Shown: positions 7,607-16,050 of the stretch, piece after piece
How positions within the stretch are numbered: position 1 is the first letter of the stretch
Layout of the letters: every line of letters begins with the position of its first letter
Source: Acidimicrobiia bacterium
GTDB lineage: Bacteria > Actinomycetota > Acidimicrobiia > Acidimicrobiales > CATQHL01
Direction of reading: 5' to 3'
DNA length: 25,549 nucleotides
Assembly: GCA_021296435.1 (NCBI GenBank)
Contig: JAGWAK010000004.1
Location: forward strand, 1-25,549
Position numbers and translations under genes: made by a program
The notes under the pieces: generated by a model
Told to the model about the DNA's origin: nothing
The model's database searches: none
Seen by the model: only the letters and a program-made list of their open reading frames with translations

Positions 7607-8152
7607 TCATTTCTCTCCCGCGGCCACCGCCGCCCTCAGATCGCTTGCCGTATAGAGTACCATCGTCCGCAGACCCGCCTCCTCCAGCGTGGCCCTTCCC
7701 CCCTCCTCGCGGTCCACGAGGCCGAGTACGCCGAGCACCTCGCCGCGCGCCCGATGCACCGCCTCGACCGCCTGGAACGCGGATCCGCCGGTCGTGATCA
7801 CGTCCTCGACGACGACGACCCGGGCGCCGGGCTCGAAGCAGCCCTCGATCCGCTGCCCCTTGCCGTGCCGCTTGGCGCGCTTGCGAACCGAAAACGCGTG
7901 GATCGGATCCCCCGCGCGCCAACTGTCGGCGGCGATCGCGTAGGCCAGCGGATCCGCGCCCATCGTGAGGCCGCCGACCGCATCCGGCCGGAGTCCGGCA
8001 TCCCGGATGGCCGCGAGGCCGACCTCGCCCATCAACACCTGTCCGTGCGCGTGCATGGTCGTCGTCCGGCAGTCGATGTAGTAGTCGCTCCGGGCGCCGG
8101 AGGCCAGCACGAAGTCCCCGAGCCGGAACGAGCGCTCGGCGAGCAGGTTCAG
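7607..8152 (-). CDS. pyrE: Orotate phosphoribosyltransferase
   Basis: This enzyme transfers the ribose phosphate of PRPP to orotate, giving OMP in de novo pyrimidine synthesis. The PRPP-binding loop VVVVEDVITTGGSAFQAVEAV is complete, as are ASGARSDYYID near the N-terminus and the VRKRAKRHGKGQRIEG flexible loop. Beginning at GTG 8110 would remove the family's conserved start (LAERSFRLGDFVLASG). The frame is open upstream without ATG, GTG or TTG, so CTG 8152 is the best start, giving 181 aa, normal for PyrE. A recognisable Shine-Dalgarno is absent there. The CTG overlaps the TGA of a 16-codon reading frame just downstream of fur, so re-initiation may be used. The stop lies one base from the nfuA start. 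Identity is firm; the start is not experimentally supported. Confidence 0.9.
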   Translation of the reverse strand: MNLLAERSFRLGDFVLASGARSDYYIDCRTTTMHAHGQVLMGEVGLAAIRDAGLRPDAVGGLTMGADPLAYAIAADSWRAGDPIHAFSVRKRAKRHGKGQRIEGCFEPGARVVVVEDVITTGGSAFQAVEAVHRARGEVLGVLGLVDREEGGRATLEEAGLRTMVLYTASDLRAAVAAGEK

Positions 8153-8199
8153 AAGTCTCGATCGAGCGGAATCACGGGCGGAATCATGAGCGGAATCAT
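8149..8199 (-). other. Possible 16-codon leader reading frame between fur and pyrE
   Basis: ATG at 8199 opens MIPLMIPPVIPLDRDF and stops at TGA 8151-8149, the TGA being shared with the proposed pyrE start (CTGA). It is in the same frame as fur and begins four codons after the fur stop, so it could also be a remnant of a longer Fur C-terminus. It is made largely of 12-bp repeats, which may explain its openness by chance. No good ribosome binding site is seen. Confidence 0.25.
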
Positions 8200-8208
8200 G
8201 AGCGGAAT
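8161..8208 (-). repeat. Four tandem 12-bp repeats directly after the fur stop
   Basis: On the minus strand the units are ATTCCGCTCATG (8208-8197), the same again (8196-8185), ATTCCGCCCGTG (8184-8173) and ATTCCGCTCGAT (8172-8161). Two copies are identical and two are diverged. They begin immediately after the fur TGA and fill most of the 56-bp fur-pyrE gap. Confidence 0.92.
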
Positions 8209-8721
8209 TCAGCGGACCCCCTGGCTGACCTGGCGAATCGCCTGGCCGGATTCGACGTCGCAGCGGGCGCAGAGCCCGTAGAGCTTGAGTTGACGCCTCA
8301 GTACATGGAAACCGAATTGTCCGGCTACCTCCGTCTGGAGCCGGTTGAGTTCATCGCGCTGGAAGCGGACCACGTCTCCGCACGCCGTGCAGATCAGGTG
8401 GTCCTGCTGCGCCCGCCCCACCTTCGCCTCGTATCGCTTGAAGCCCTCGTCGAAGTCGTGCTCCGTTGCGAGGCCGACGCGAACCAGGAGGCTCAGGGTC
8501 CGATAGACCGTCGCCTTCCCCGCGCGTTCGCCGTCGCCCCGCAGGCGTTCGACGACCTCGTCCGCGGAGAGCCGCCGTCCCGACTCGAACAGCACGCGGG
8601 ATATCGCTTCCCGCTGATGGGTGACAGGCAGATGATGCTCCTGCAGCGCGGCCCGGAAGAGGCCGAGCATCACGGCGGCGCAGCCGAGCGGCGGTCGGGG
8701 AGCGAGGGTGTCCGTGGTCAT
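8209..8721 (-). CDS. fur: Fur-family metal-responsive transcriptional regulator
   Basis: A 170-residue Fur-type repressor, which uses Fe2+ (or a related metal) as co-repressor to bind palindromic operators. Residues about 18-85 form the winged helix (VTHQREAISRVLFESGRRLSADEVVERL, KATVYRTLSLLVRVGLA). The C-terminal dimerisation domain carries His88, HLICTAC (His108, Cys111, Cys114), His139 and CARC (Cys151, Cys154), the full set for the structural zinc and the sensory site. This set is typical of iron, peroxide or zinc sensors, and the exact metal cannot be read off. Context (nfuA two genes downstream) favours iron. The ATG at 8721 follows the upstream unknown gene by 36 bp. The N-terminal 17 residues are longer than usual, and Met18 is a possible alternative start. 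Confidence 0.9.
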   Translation of the reverse strand: MTTDTLAPRPPLGCAAVMLGLFRAALQEHHLPVTHQREAISRVLFESGRRLSADEVVERLRGDGERAGKATVYRTLSLLVRVGLATEHDFDEGFKRYEAKVGRAQQDHLICTACGDVVRFQRDELNRLQTEVAGQFGFHVLRRQLKLYGLCARCDVESGQAIRQVSQGVR

Positions 8722-8757
8722 GGTGTTCTCAACGCGCTGAGAAGATAAGCGCGCTCG

Positions 8758-9492
8758 TCACGCCTGCAACCGCTGCGCCTCGAAGTCGTCCACGACCTGC
8801 CTCAACAGGCGGTCGACGGGGGAGGCCGGCCGGGGCGTGAGGAATCGGTCCGAAAAGCGGTTCAGCGCGACGCGGAGGGCGGTGAAGGTCTTCGCGGCGT
8901 CACGATAACAGCCATCGAGTCGCTGGCGGCGGGCGAAGGGGGCGTCGGCGGCCAGCGAGAAGCCGGTCTGGCCCATCGCCTCGTAATAGCCGAGGTCGGG
9001 GCCCGCTCTCCGTCGCTCCCGCGTGCAGATCCAGTCCGGGAAGAGGCCCGACAGCCAGAGCGCGAAGTTGCCGAGATGAGCGCTGAGCAGAAAGCCGCGG
9101 CGACCGTCCGATTCCGCGATCTCCGCCACCAGGTCGACGAGGTAGTGGTACTCGCAGTCGTCGTATTCGGCGATCCGGTGTGCCCGCACCTCCCTGGCGA
9201 AGTGGAGGAAGATCGAGGTCACGTAGTCGGCCATGAGACGGGACTCGACGCCGCCCTCGAGCAGGCTGTGGCGCAGCGACACGTAGGAGAAGAGCGCCAG
9301 CGGGAGCGCCGAAAGCCCCGGTTCGGCGGCGAGCGCGCCGGGCGCCTTCGGGTGATCGAGCAGCGCGTCGATGCCCCGCTCCGAGACCAGCGTCTCGAGG
9401 CGGGTCCGGTCCTCGCCCTCGTGAGCGAGCAGGTAGACGAGCCGGGCCGCATCGTCCCGGCCGAAGGAAGCTCTGACATCCGGAAGAATCAT
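8758..9492 (-). CDS. Conserved-looking protein of unknown function (cytoplasmic, 244 aa)
   Basis: I do not recognise a family. The start at 9492 (MILPDVRASFGRDDAARLV) is chosen because AAGGGGGGC precedes it; an upstream GTG start at 9546 would add 18 unlikely residues. The protein has no signal peptide or clear membrane helix. It is mostly helical, with a His/Tyr/Asp-rich stretch (HRIAEYDDCEYHYLVDLVAEIAE) in the middle and a short hydrophobic patch (GFLLSAHLGNFALWLSGLF). A Cys/His/Asp/Glu-rich centre could bind metal, which would fit the fur-nfuA neighbourhood, but this is speculation. It heads a minus-strand cluster (this gene, fur, pyrE, nfuA) and diverges from the DUF192 gene over 131 bp. 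Codon and base use match its neighbours. Confidence 0.7.
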   Translation of the reverse strand: MILPDVRASFGRDDAARLVYLLAHEGEDRTRLETLVSERGIDALLDHPKAPGALAAEPGLSALPLALFSYVSLRHSLLEGGVESRLMADYVTSIFLHFAREVRAHRIAEYDDCEYHYLVDLVAEIAESDGRRGFLLSAHLGNFALWLSGLFPDWICTRERRRAGPDLGYYEAMGQTGFSLAADAPFARRQRLDGCYRDAAKTFTALRVALNRFSDRFLTPRPASPVDRLLRQVVDDFEAQRLQA

Positions 9493-9623
9493 GCCGCCCC
9501 CCTTACCCGTGGTCCTCCGCCCGTCGGCCCCGCCACCTCGTTCCATACCCCAACCTCGCCTGCTAGTTTTCCCTGTGAGAGCGGAGGCCGCAACGGAGTC
9601 GACCCGGATGACGACGATCTGAC

Positions 9624-10160
9624 ATGCTGAGAGAACGGCTGAGAGAACGGCTGAGAGAACGATGGAGAGAGCCCGGATTCGGGCTGGTGTTGGTGGCCCT
9701 CGCGGCCGTCTTGCCGGCGTGCGGTACAGTGGACGCGGGCGTTCGCGACCCCGACGTGGCGGACGACGGCCAGGCCGTCGAAACGGGTGCGGGCGCCGCC
9801 GCCCAGGCCGCGGAACTCGTCCCGCTGCGGGTGGGCGGGATCGAGATTCAGGTCGAGATCGCCGATGACGCCGACGAACGTCAGCGCGGACTCATGTATC
9901 GGGAGTCGCTCGAAGAGAACCAGGGGATGCTGTTCGTCTACCCCGAACAGCGCACCCTCGGGTTCTGGATGAAGGACACGCTCATACCGCTCGATATCGC
10001 GTACATCGATCGCGAGGGCCGCATCGTCGACATCCAGCAGATGGAGCCGCAGACGACGGAAACCCACGACTCGGCCGCCCCCGCCATGTATGCGCTGGAG
10101 ATGAACCAGGGGTGGTTCGACGCCAACGGCATCCCCATCGGCGACCTCATCGAGTTCTAG
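9624..10160 (+). CDS. DUF192 family lipoprotein
   Basis: A 178-residue envelope protein. A long basic n-region made of LRER repeats is followed by a hydrophobic stretch ending in lipobox VLPAC (Cys33), an Asp/Ala-rich linker (34-62), and a DUF192 domain from about residue 65: IEVEIADDADERQRGLMYRESLEENQGMLFVYPEQR, FWMKDTLIPLDIAYID, GRIVDI. The function of DUF192 is unknown; it is a small beta-rich domain commonly found as a secreted or lipid-anchored protein. The ATG at 9624 lacks a good Shine-Dalgarno, but later in-frame starts (CTG 9684, GTG 9687) would remove the basic n-region. Codons 2-13 are built from tandem 12-bp repeats. The stop lies 16 bp before fumC, so the two are likely co-transcribed. 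Confidence 0.87.
   Translation: MLRERLRERLRERWREPGFGLVLVALAAVLPACGTVDAGVRDPDVADDGQAVETGAGAAAQAAELVPLRVGGIEIQVEIADDADERQRGLMYRESLEENQGMLFVYPEQRTLGFWMKDTLIPLDIAYIDREGRIVDIQQMEPQTTETHDSAAPAMYALEMNQGWFDANGIPIGDLIEF
9627..9674 (+). repeat. 12-bp tandem repeats encoding LRER units in a signal peptide
   Basis: CTGAGAGAACGG occurs at 9627-9638 and 9639-9650, CTGAGAGAACGA at 9651-9662, and a degenerate fourth unit TGGAGAGAGCCC at 9663-9674. Because the period is a multiple of 3, copy-number change would alter only the basic n-region of the DUF192 lipoprotein by four residues per unit. Confidence 0.93.
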
Positions 10161-10176
10161 TCACGGACAACCACGC

Positions 10177-11565
10177 ATGGATCATCGCATAGAGAAGGAC
10201 TCCATGGGGGAGATGGCGATTCCCGCCGACCGGCTCTACGGAGCGCAGACGGAGCGGGCCCGCCAGAACTTCCCCATCTCCGACCTCCGCTTCGGCCGCC
10301 GCTTCATCGAGGCGCTCGGCGCGATCAAGCTGGCGGCTTCCCGCGTGAACCGGGACCTGGGACTCCTCGACCCCGAACTCGGCGAGGCGATCGAGCGGGC
10401 GGCCGGGGAGGCCATGAGCGGGGAGCTGGATTCCCATTTCGTGCTGGACATCTTCCAGACCGGGTCCGGCACGTCGACGAACATGAACGCGAACGAGGTC
10501 ATCGCGAACCGCGCCATCCAGCTTCTGGGCGGCGTCGTGGGTTCGCGAAGCCCCGTCCACCCCAACGATCACGTCAATCTGGGGCAGTCGTCGAACGACG
10601 TGATCCCCACCGCCACCCACGTCTCGGGACTGGTCGCGATCGAGCGCGAACTTCTGCCCGCGCTGGAACGGCTGCGCGCGGCGCTAGCGGAGAAGGCGGA
10701 GGAATTCGACCACATCGCGAAGGCGGGGCGCACGCACCTGCAGGACGCGACGCCCGTCCGCCTGGGACAGGAGTTCGGCGGCTACGCCAGCCAGTTGAGG
10801 CACGGGATCCGGCGCGTCGAGGCCGTCCGTCCCGCACTCGCGGAACTCGCCATCGGAGGGACGGCGGTGGGGACCGGCATCAACACGCCAGCCGACTTCG
10901 GCGCGCGGATGTCGGCCGCGTTGAGCGAGATCCTCGCCGTCGCGTTCGTGGAGGCGTCGAACCACTTCGAGGCGCAGTCGGCGCGCGACGCGGTCGTCGA
11001 GGCGAGCGGGGCGCTGCGGACCGTCGCCGTGAGCCTTACCAAGATCGCGAACGATCTTCGATGGCTGTCATCCGGTCCGCGCACGGGCCTCGGCGAGATC
11101 GACCTCCCCGCGGTGCAGCCGGGCTCGTCCATCATGCCGGGCAAGGTCAACCCGGTGATGGCGGAATCGGTGCTTCAGGTCTGTGCGCAGGTCATCGGCA
11201 ACGACGCCGCGATCGTCGTGGGCGGGCAGTCCGGGAACCTCGAGCTCAACGTCATGATCCCCGTGATGGCCCACAACCTGCTCCAGAGCGTCCGGATTCT
11301 CTCCACGGTGAGCGTCGAGTTCGCCGAACGCTGCGTCCGGGGGATCACGGCGAACGAGGAGCGCTGTCTTCGGAACGCGGAATCCACCGCGGCGCTCGCC
11401 ACCGCGCTCGCGCCCGTCATCGGGTACGACAAGGCGGCCGAACTCGCCAAGCTCAGCCTCGCGGAAGACCGCACGCTGAAGGAACTCGTGCTGGAGCAGG
11501 GGCTGGTCGATCCCGCCGAACTCGACCGCATCCTGGACTTCCGCGCGATGACCGAACCCGGCTGA
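10177..11565 (+). CDS. fumC: Class II fumarate hydratase
   Basis: FumC interconverts fumarate and malate in the TCA cycle as a homotetramer and needs no Fe-S cluster. At 462 residues it has the normal length. Diagnostic segments are present: TGSGTSTNMNANEVIANRA, HPNDHVNLGQSSNDVIPTATH, RTHLQDATPV with the active-site region His187, and the family signature GSSIMPGKVNPVMAE with catalytic Ser318 in the SS loop. AKLSLAEDRTLKELVLEQGL matches the C-terminal domain. The ATG follows the DUF192 stop by 16 bp with only a weak ribosome site, suggesting coupling or leaderless-like initiation. It converges with the DUF4340 gene, the two stop codons being separated by 3 bp. Confidence 0.96.
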   Translation: MDHRIEKDSMGEMAIPADRLYGAQTERARQNFPISDLRFGRRFIEALGAIKLAASRVNRDLGLLDPELGEAIERAAGEAMSGELDSHFVLDIFQTGSGTSTNMNANEVIANRAIQLLGGVVGSRSPVHPNDHVNLGQSSNDVIPTATHVSGLVAIERELLPALERLRAALAEKAEEFDHIAKAGRTHLQDATPVRLGQEFGGYASQLRHGIRRVEAVRPALAELAIGGTAVGTGINTPADFGARMSAALSEILAVAFVEASNHFEAQSARDAVVEASGALRTVAVSLTKIANDLRWLSSGPRTGLGEIDLPAVQPGSSIMPGKVNPVMAESVLQVCAQVIGNDAAIVVGGQSGNLELNVMIPVMAHNLLQSVRILSTVSVEFAERCVRGITANEERCLRNAESTAALATALAPVIGYDKAAELAKLSLAEDRTLKELVLEQGLVDPAELDRILDFRAMTEPG

Positions 11566-11568
11566 CTG

Positions 11569-12498
11569 CTAGGGGACGGGGAGCAGCGCCTCCGGGAGCA
11601 GGCGATTCACGGTGAGGCCGGAGAGCCGGAAGGCTTCCGTTCCGTCCGCGATGCGGGCGACCCAGTCTCCGCCCTCCTCGTCCTCCAACAGGAGGATCGC
11701 GAGTTCGAGGCGCCGGCCGGTCACGTCCGCGGACCCCTCCGAGAACACTTCGAACGATCCGTCCGCGAGCGTGAAGTCGGCGGCCGCCTCTTCCTCATCC
11801 GTGGGGAAGCCGGAAGCGGAGACGGAGGGCAGGATGGCGAGGAGCCTCTGCACGAGCGCCGAATCCGGCGGCGCGTCCCCGGCGAGCCACCCGTCGTCAC
11901 TCCGCCGCAGCACGGCCTCCCGGTCCCCGCGGCGCATGAGGATTTCGCGTACGCCGGCGGTGTCCACGGAGGCGATCAGGCGCGGGCGCCACCCGTCGCG
12001 GTCGCGGTTCAGGTAACCTCCGGCCGGACCGTCGAGCCGGTAGACGACATCGTCGCCGGGAAGACGCACGAAATACCCCCCGGAACGCGTATCGCGCTCG
12101 CCGAGATGGAACCGCCGCACGTCTCCGCCGACCGTCCGCACTTCGACCCGCCGGCCGCCCTCCGCGACGCCCAGGTTCGCGTGATTCGACGGGTTGCGCG
12201 CGATGAGTTCCGACGAGGAGAGCTGCCCGATCACGTCCAGGAGGTCCCGGATCTTCGGTTCGTCCGTCACGTAGCCGTCGACCGTCCACCCCGCGTCCGT
12301 CCGCTCGAGGCGCACCGTGCCGGCGTCGTCCGCGAGCACGATGTCCACGCCCGCGATGGAGTCCGTCACCACGAAGGAGAAGCCGTCCCCGACGTCCAGC
12401 GTCCCCCCCGCGCCGCTGTCCCTGAACAGCCGGGGCAGGTAGAGGAGGACCGCCACGCCGAGCACGACCGCGATGACCTTCAGTTGCCTGGCGTTCAT
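11569..12498 (-). CDS. DUF4340 domain protein of a Gld-like ABC operon
   Basis: A 309-residue protein with one N-terminal membrane anchor (LKVIAVVLGVAVLLYLPRLF) and an extracytoplasmic region of repeated beta-alpha units. These have the DUF4340 look: VRLERTDAGWTVDGYVTDEPKIRDLLDVIGQLSSSELIARNPSNHANLGV, then VEVRTVGG, then FVRLPGDDVVYRLDG. DUF4340 proteins are regularly encoded next to GldG-type ABC transporters and are thought to work with them in the periplasm, but no biochemical role is established. Here the start overlaps the GldF-GldG stop (ATGA), with a strong GGAGGGAGGAG upstream, so it is the third cistron of the operon. The gene ends 3 bp from the fumC stop. Confidence 0.88.
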   Translation of the reverse strand: MNARQLKVIAVVLGVAVLLYLPRLFRDSGAGGTLDVGDGFSFVVTDSIAGVDIVLADDAGTVRLERTDAGWTVDGYVTDEPKIRDLLDVIGQLSSSELIARNPSNHANLGVAEGGRRVEVRTVGGDVRRFHLGERDTRSGGYFVRLPGDDVVYRLDGPAGGYLNRDRDGWRPRLIASVDTAGVREILMRRGDREAVLRRSDDGWLAGDAPPDSALVQRLLAILPSVSASGFPTDEEEAAADFTLADGSFEVFSEGSADVTGRRLELAILLLEDEEGGDWVARIADGTEAFRLSGLTVNRLLPEALLPVP

Positions 12499-14746
12499 AC
12501 GAGCGCTCCTCCCTCCGTGAACGAACGCTGCTGCACCTGCCGGCGGCGCGCGAGCCGCAGCACGCCGACGAGGACGAAGAGCAGCGGAACGCCGGCCATG
12601 TTCCCGTACCGGGTCACGTCCGGGAGCCATTCGTTGGGGAAGAGGAGCAGCGGCGGCGCGCGGTCCTTGGACCGGATCGAGATCAGCGCCTCGTCCTGGG
12701 CGAGCCAATCGATCGCGTTCTGGAAGAAGACCATCCCGGCCAGCCCGGACATCGATTGCGAGAGCGTCTCGTCGTGGATCAGCGACGAGGAGCCCGCGAG
12801 GACGATGCGGCCTCCGTCCGGCTGGGTGTAGGCCAGAGCGAGTGTCTCCATCGCCACATCTCCCTCCGAGAGCTCCCCGCCCGGCGCGATGACCGCGGCC
12901 CACTCCTGCATCGCGTCGATCGAGAGCGGGGTCTGCAGTCGTCCGCCTCCCTCGGAGGTCGTGAGAAGCGGCGTCACGAGCGTGCTGTCTTCCACCTCGA
13001 CCAGCAGCGGGCTTCCGTATCGGATCGGCACGTTCGCCACGCCGTCCACGATCACGTGTCCGGAGGCCGGCTGGGCGAGCGTCCACAGCGGATACTCCAC
13101 GATGAAGGCGCCACCCTGGGACGGGACCTGTACCTGCTCGTTGAGGAGCAGGTCGAAAGCCATCGACGGGACGATGCCGAGTCCGCGCGCCTGCAGAAGC
13201 GAGTCGAGAGCCGGATCGAAGGTGGGGCCCGCGTAGCGCGCCTGCATGTCCGCCGTCACGCCGGACTTGAGGACAAAGAGGCTCCCTCCCTCGTCGACGA
13301 ACCGGCTCATGATTTCGCCGGTGGCGGGCTCCAGGGGCGATGTGCCACCGGCGATCACGAGCACATCGATCGAATCCGGCACCGCCGTGGTCGTCGAGTC
13401 GACGCGGAACTCCATCACATCGTATTCCAGTTGGAGCCGGCCGCGGGCGAGCCGAAGCCCCGCGTCCAGACTCAGCTCGCCGTGCCCGGTCAGGATCCCG
13501 ATGGCGGGACGTTCCGGCCGCGTGAGGGTCCGGATCATCGAGGCGAGACGGTACTCGAGGTCGGCCGTCTGCCGGATGAGCGGGACAATCTGGCTCTCGC
13601 CGGCGTACTGGACCGCGAGCCCGAAATACCGCTCCTGAATCGACAGTTCGTCATCGGCGACGATCTGGAACGGCACGGGGCGGATGCCGAGCAGCCCCGC
13701 CTCCTCCCGGGCGTCGGGATCCTCGTCGGGGTTCGCGCGGACGAGGTTCACGTTGGCGCCGCCGGTGGCGTCGAGATCCCGGAGGAGGTCGTCCACGTCC
13801 CGGCTCACGGGCATGAGTTGCGCCGGGAGTTCCGCGGACTGGAAGAGCTTGAGCGTCACGAGGTCGTCGAGGCCGCGCAGCAGGTCGGCGGTCGGCGGGG
13901 ACAGCGTGTAGACCTTGCCGGGCGTGAGATCGAGCCGGCCGCGCAACTGCCCGCCCGCCAGCGCGGCGAAGATCGCGATCCCGACCAGGCCGAGCACGCC
14001 CACGCGCAGCCGCCCGTACGCCGGCCTCTCGCGGCTCAGGCGTTCGCGCATGACGGAGAAATACGTGAGCGAGAGGAACGCCGTCCCGAGCGCCGCGAAA
14101 TACAGGACGTCCCGCAGGTCGATCACGCCTCGCGCCACGTTCGAGAAGTGCCCGAGCACGCCCAGGCGCGCCGCCACCGCGGCGAGCGGGCCGGGGAGGG
14201 AGAGCGTGACCGTGGGGAGTCCGATGAGGTAGAGGGCGAAGCCGACCGTGACCCCGATGATGAACGCCGTCACCTGGTTTCTCGTGAGCGAGGACGCCCA
14301 CAGGCCGACCGCGATGAGGGCCGAGATGAGGAACATCGATCCCAGGTACTGGGAGAAGATCACACCCCACTGAAGGTCGGCGCCGAGCGTGAGGCCGAGC
14401 GGGATGCCCAGCGTCCCCGCCATGGCGACCGACAGGAAGAAGAGGACGCCGAGGAACTTGCCGAGCAGGAACTCCACGACCTGGATTGGCTGCGCGAGCA
14501 CGAGTTCGAGCGTCCCCGCGTTCCGCTCCTCGGCGAACGACCGCATGCAGACGGCCGGAATGAAGAAGAGCAGAAGCCACGGGAGGAGCGACAACATGGG
14601 CCGCAGCGAGGCTTCGCCGAGGAGATAGGCCTCCTGGAAGTAGAAATAGAAGTTGATCCCGAGGAAGATGACGAGGAGGATGTAGGCGGTCGCGTGGTCG
14701 AAGTAGCCCGCGAATTCGCGCCTGGCGACGGTCAGAATGCGGCCGA

Positions 14747-14750
<4 letters not shown>
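12495..14750 (-). CDS. GldF-GldG fusion: ABC-2 permease joined to a GldG-type periplasmic domain
   Basis: A single 751-residue frame. Residues 1-245 are an ABC-2 type permease like GldF: six hydrophobic helices and the segment FAEERNAGTLELVLAQPIQVVEFLLGKFLG. A further helix follows at about 246-268 (VGVLGLVGIAIFAALAGGQ). Residues about 270-715 form a GldG-like region (RLDLTPGKVYTLSPPTADLLRGLDDLVTLKLFQS..LP, ERPAIGILTGHGE, IDVLVIAGGTSPL, IVLAGSSSLI), and a C-terminal helix follows (AGVPLLFVLVGVLRLARRR). In Bacteroidota gldF and gldG are separate genes linked to gliding motility and type IX secretion. Here they are one polypeptide, a form I take to occur in other phyla where gliding is not implied. 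Start and stop both overlap neighbours (ATGA), and GGAGGTGGAGGA precedes the ATG. The transported substrate is unknown. Confidence 0.9.
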
Positions 14751-15769
<1,019 letters not shown>

Positions 15770-15975
15770 GCGAGTGACGCCGGATCCGGGTTGGAGTGTG
15801 CGAACCGCCCGTGGTCGACGGGACATCGCCGGGCTGACCCGCCGATGGACAGTCGAGCGGGGTCGAATTGTTGCCCGCGCCGCGGCGGCGTTCGGATCGT
15901 CTCCCGACGGGGGTCTCCCCGACGGAGGCGGGAAAAGTAGATGGGGCGCGGTGCGAGTCAAGCACCGCCGGGCCT

Positions 15976-15999
15976 GCCGGCGGCTCGCCGCCCGCCGGC
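15976..15999. repeat. GC-rich inverted repeat in the 281-bp divergent gap 15770-16050
   Basis: GCCGGCGG (15976-15983) pairs with CCGCCGGC (15992-15999) around an 8-nt loop. The gap must hold promoters for the ABC operon (minus) and the membrane glycosyltransferase-like gene (plus), but I cannot point to credible -35/-10 pairs. A repeated CCGACGG also occurs near 15904-15928. In this base composition the hairpin may be fortuitous. Confidence 0.3.
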
Positions 16000-16050
16000 C
16001 GCCGCGGATCATCGCAGACAGGCGGGGAGCTCAGGTGTAGCTTCACCGGC

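Noticed and set aside
6987..8208. CRISPR-like array
   Set aside because: The repeats are 11-12 bp, abutting and without spacers, and the two sets differ in sequence.
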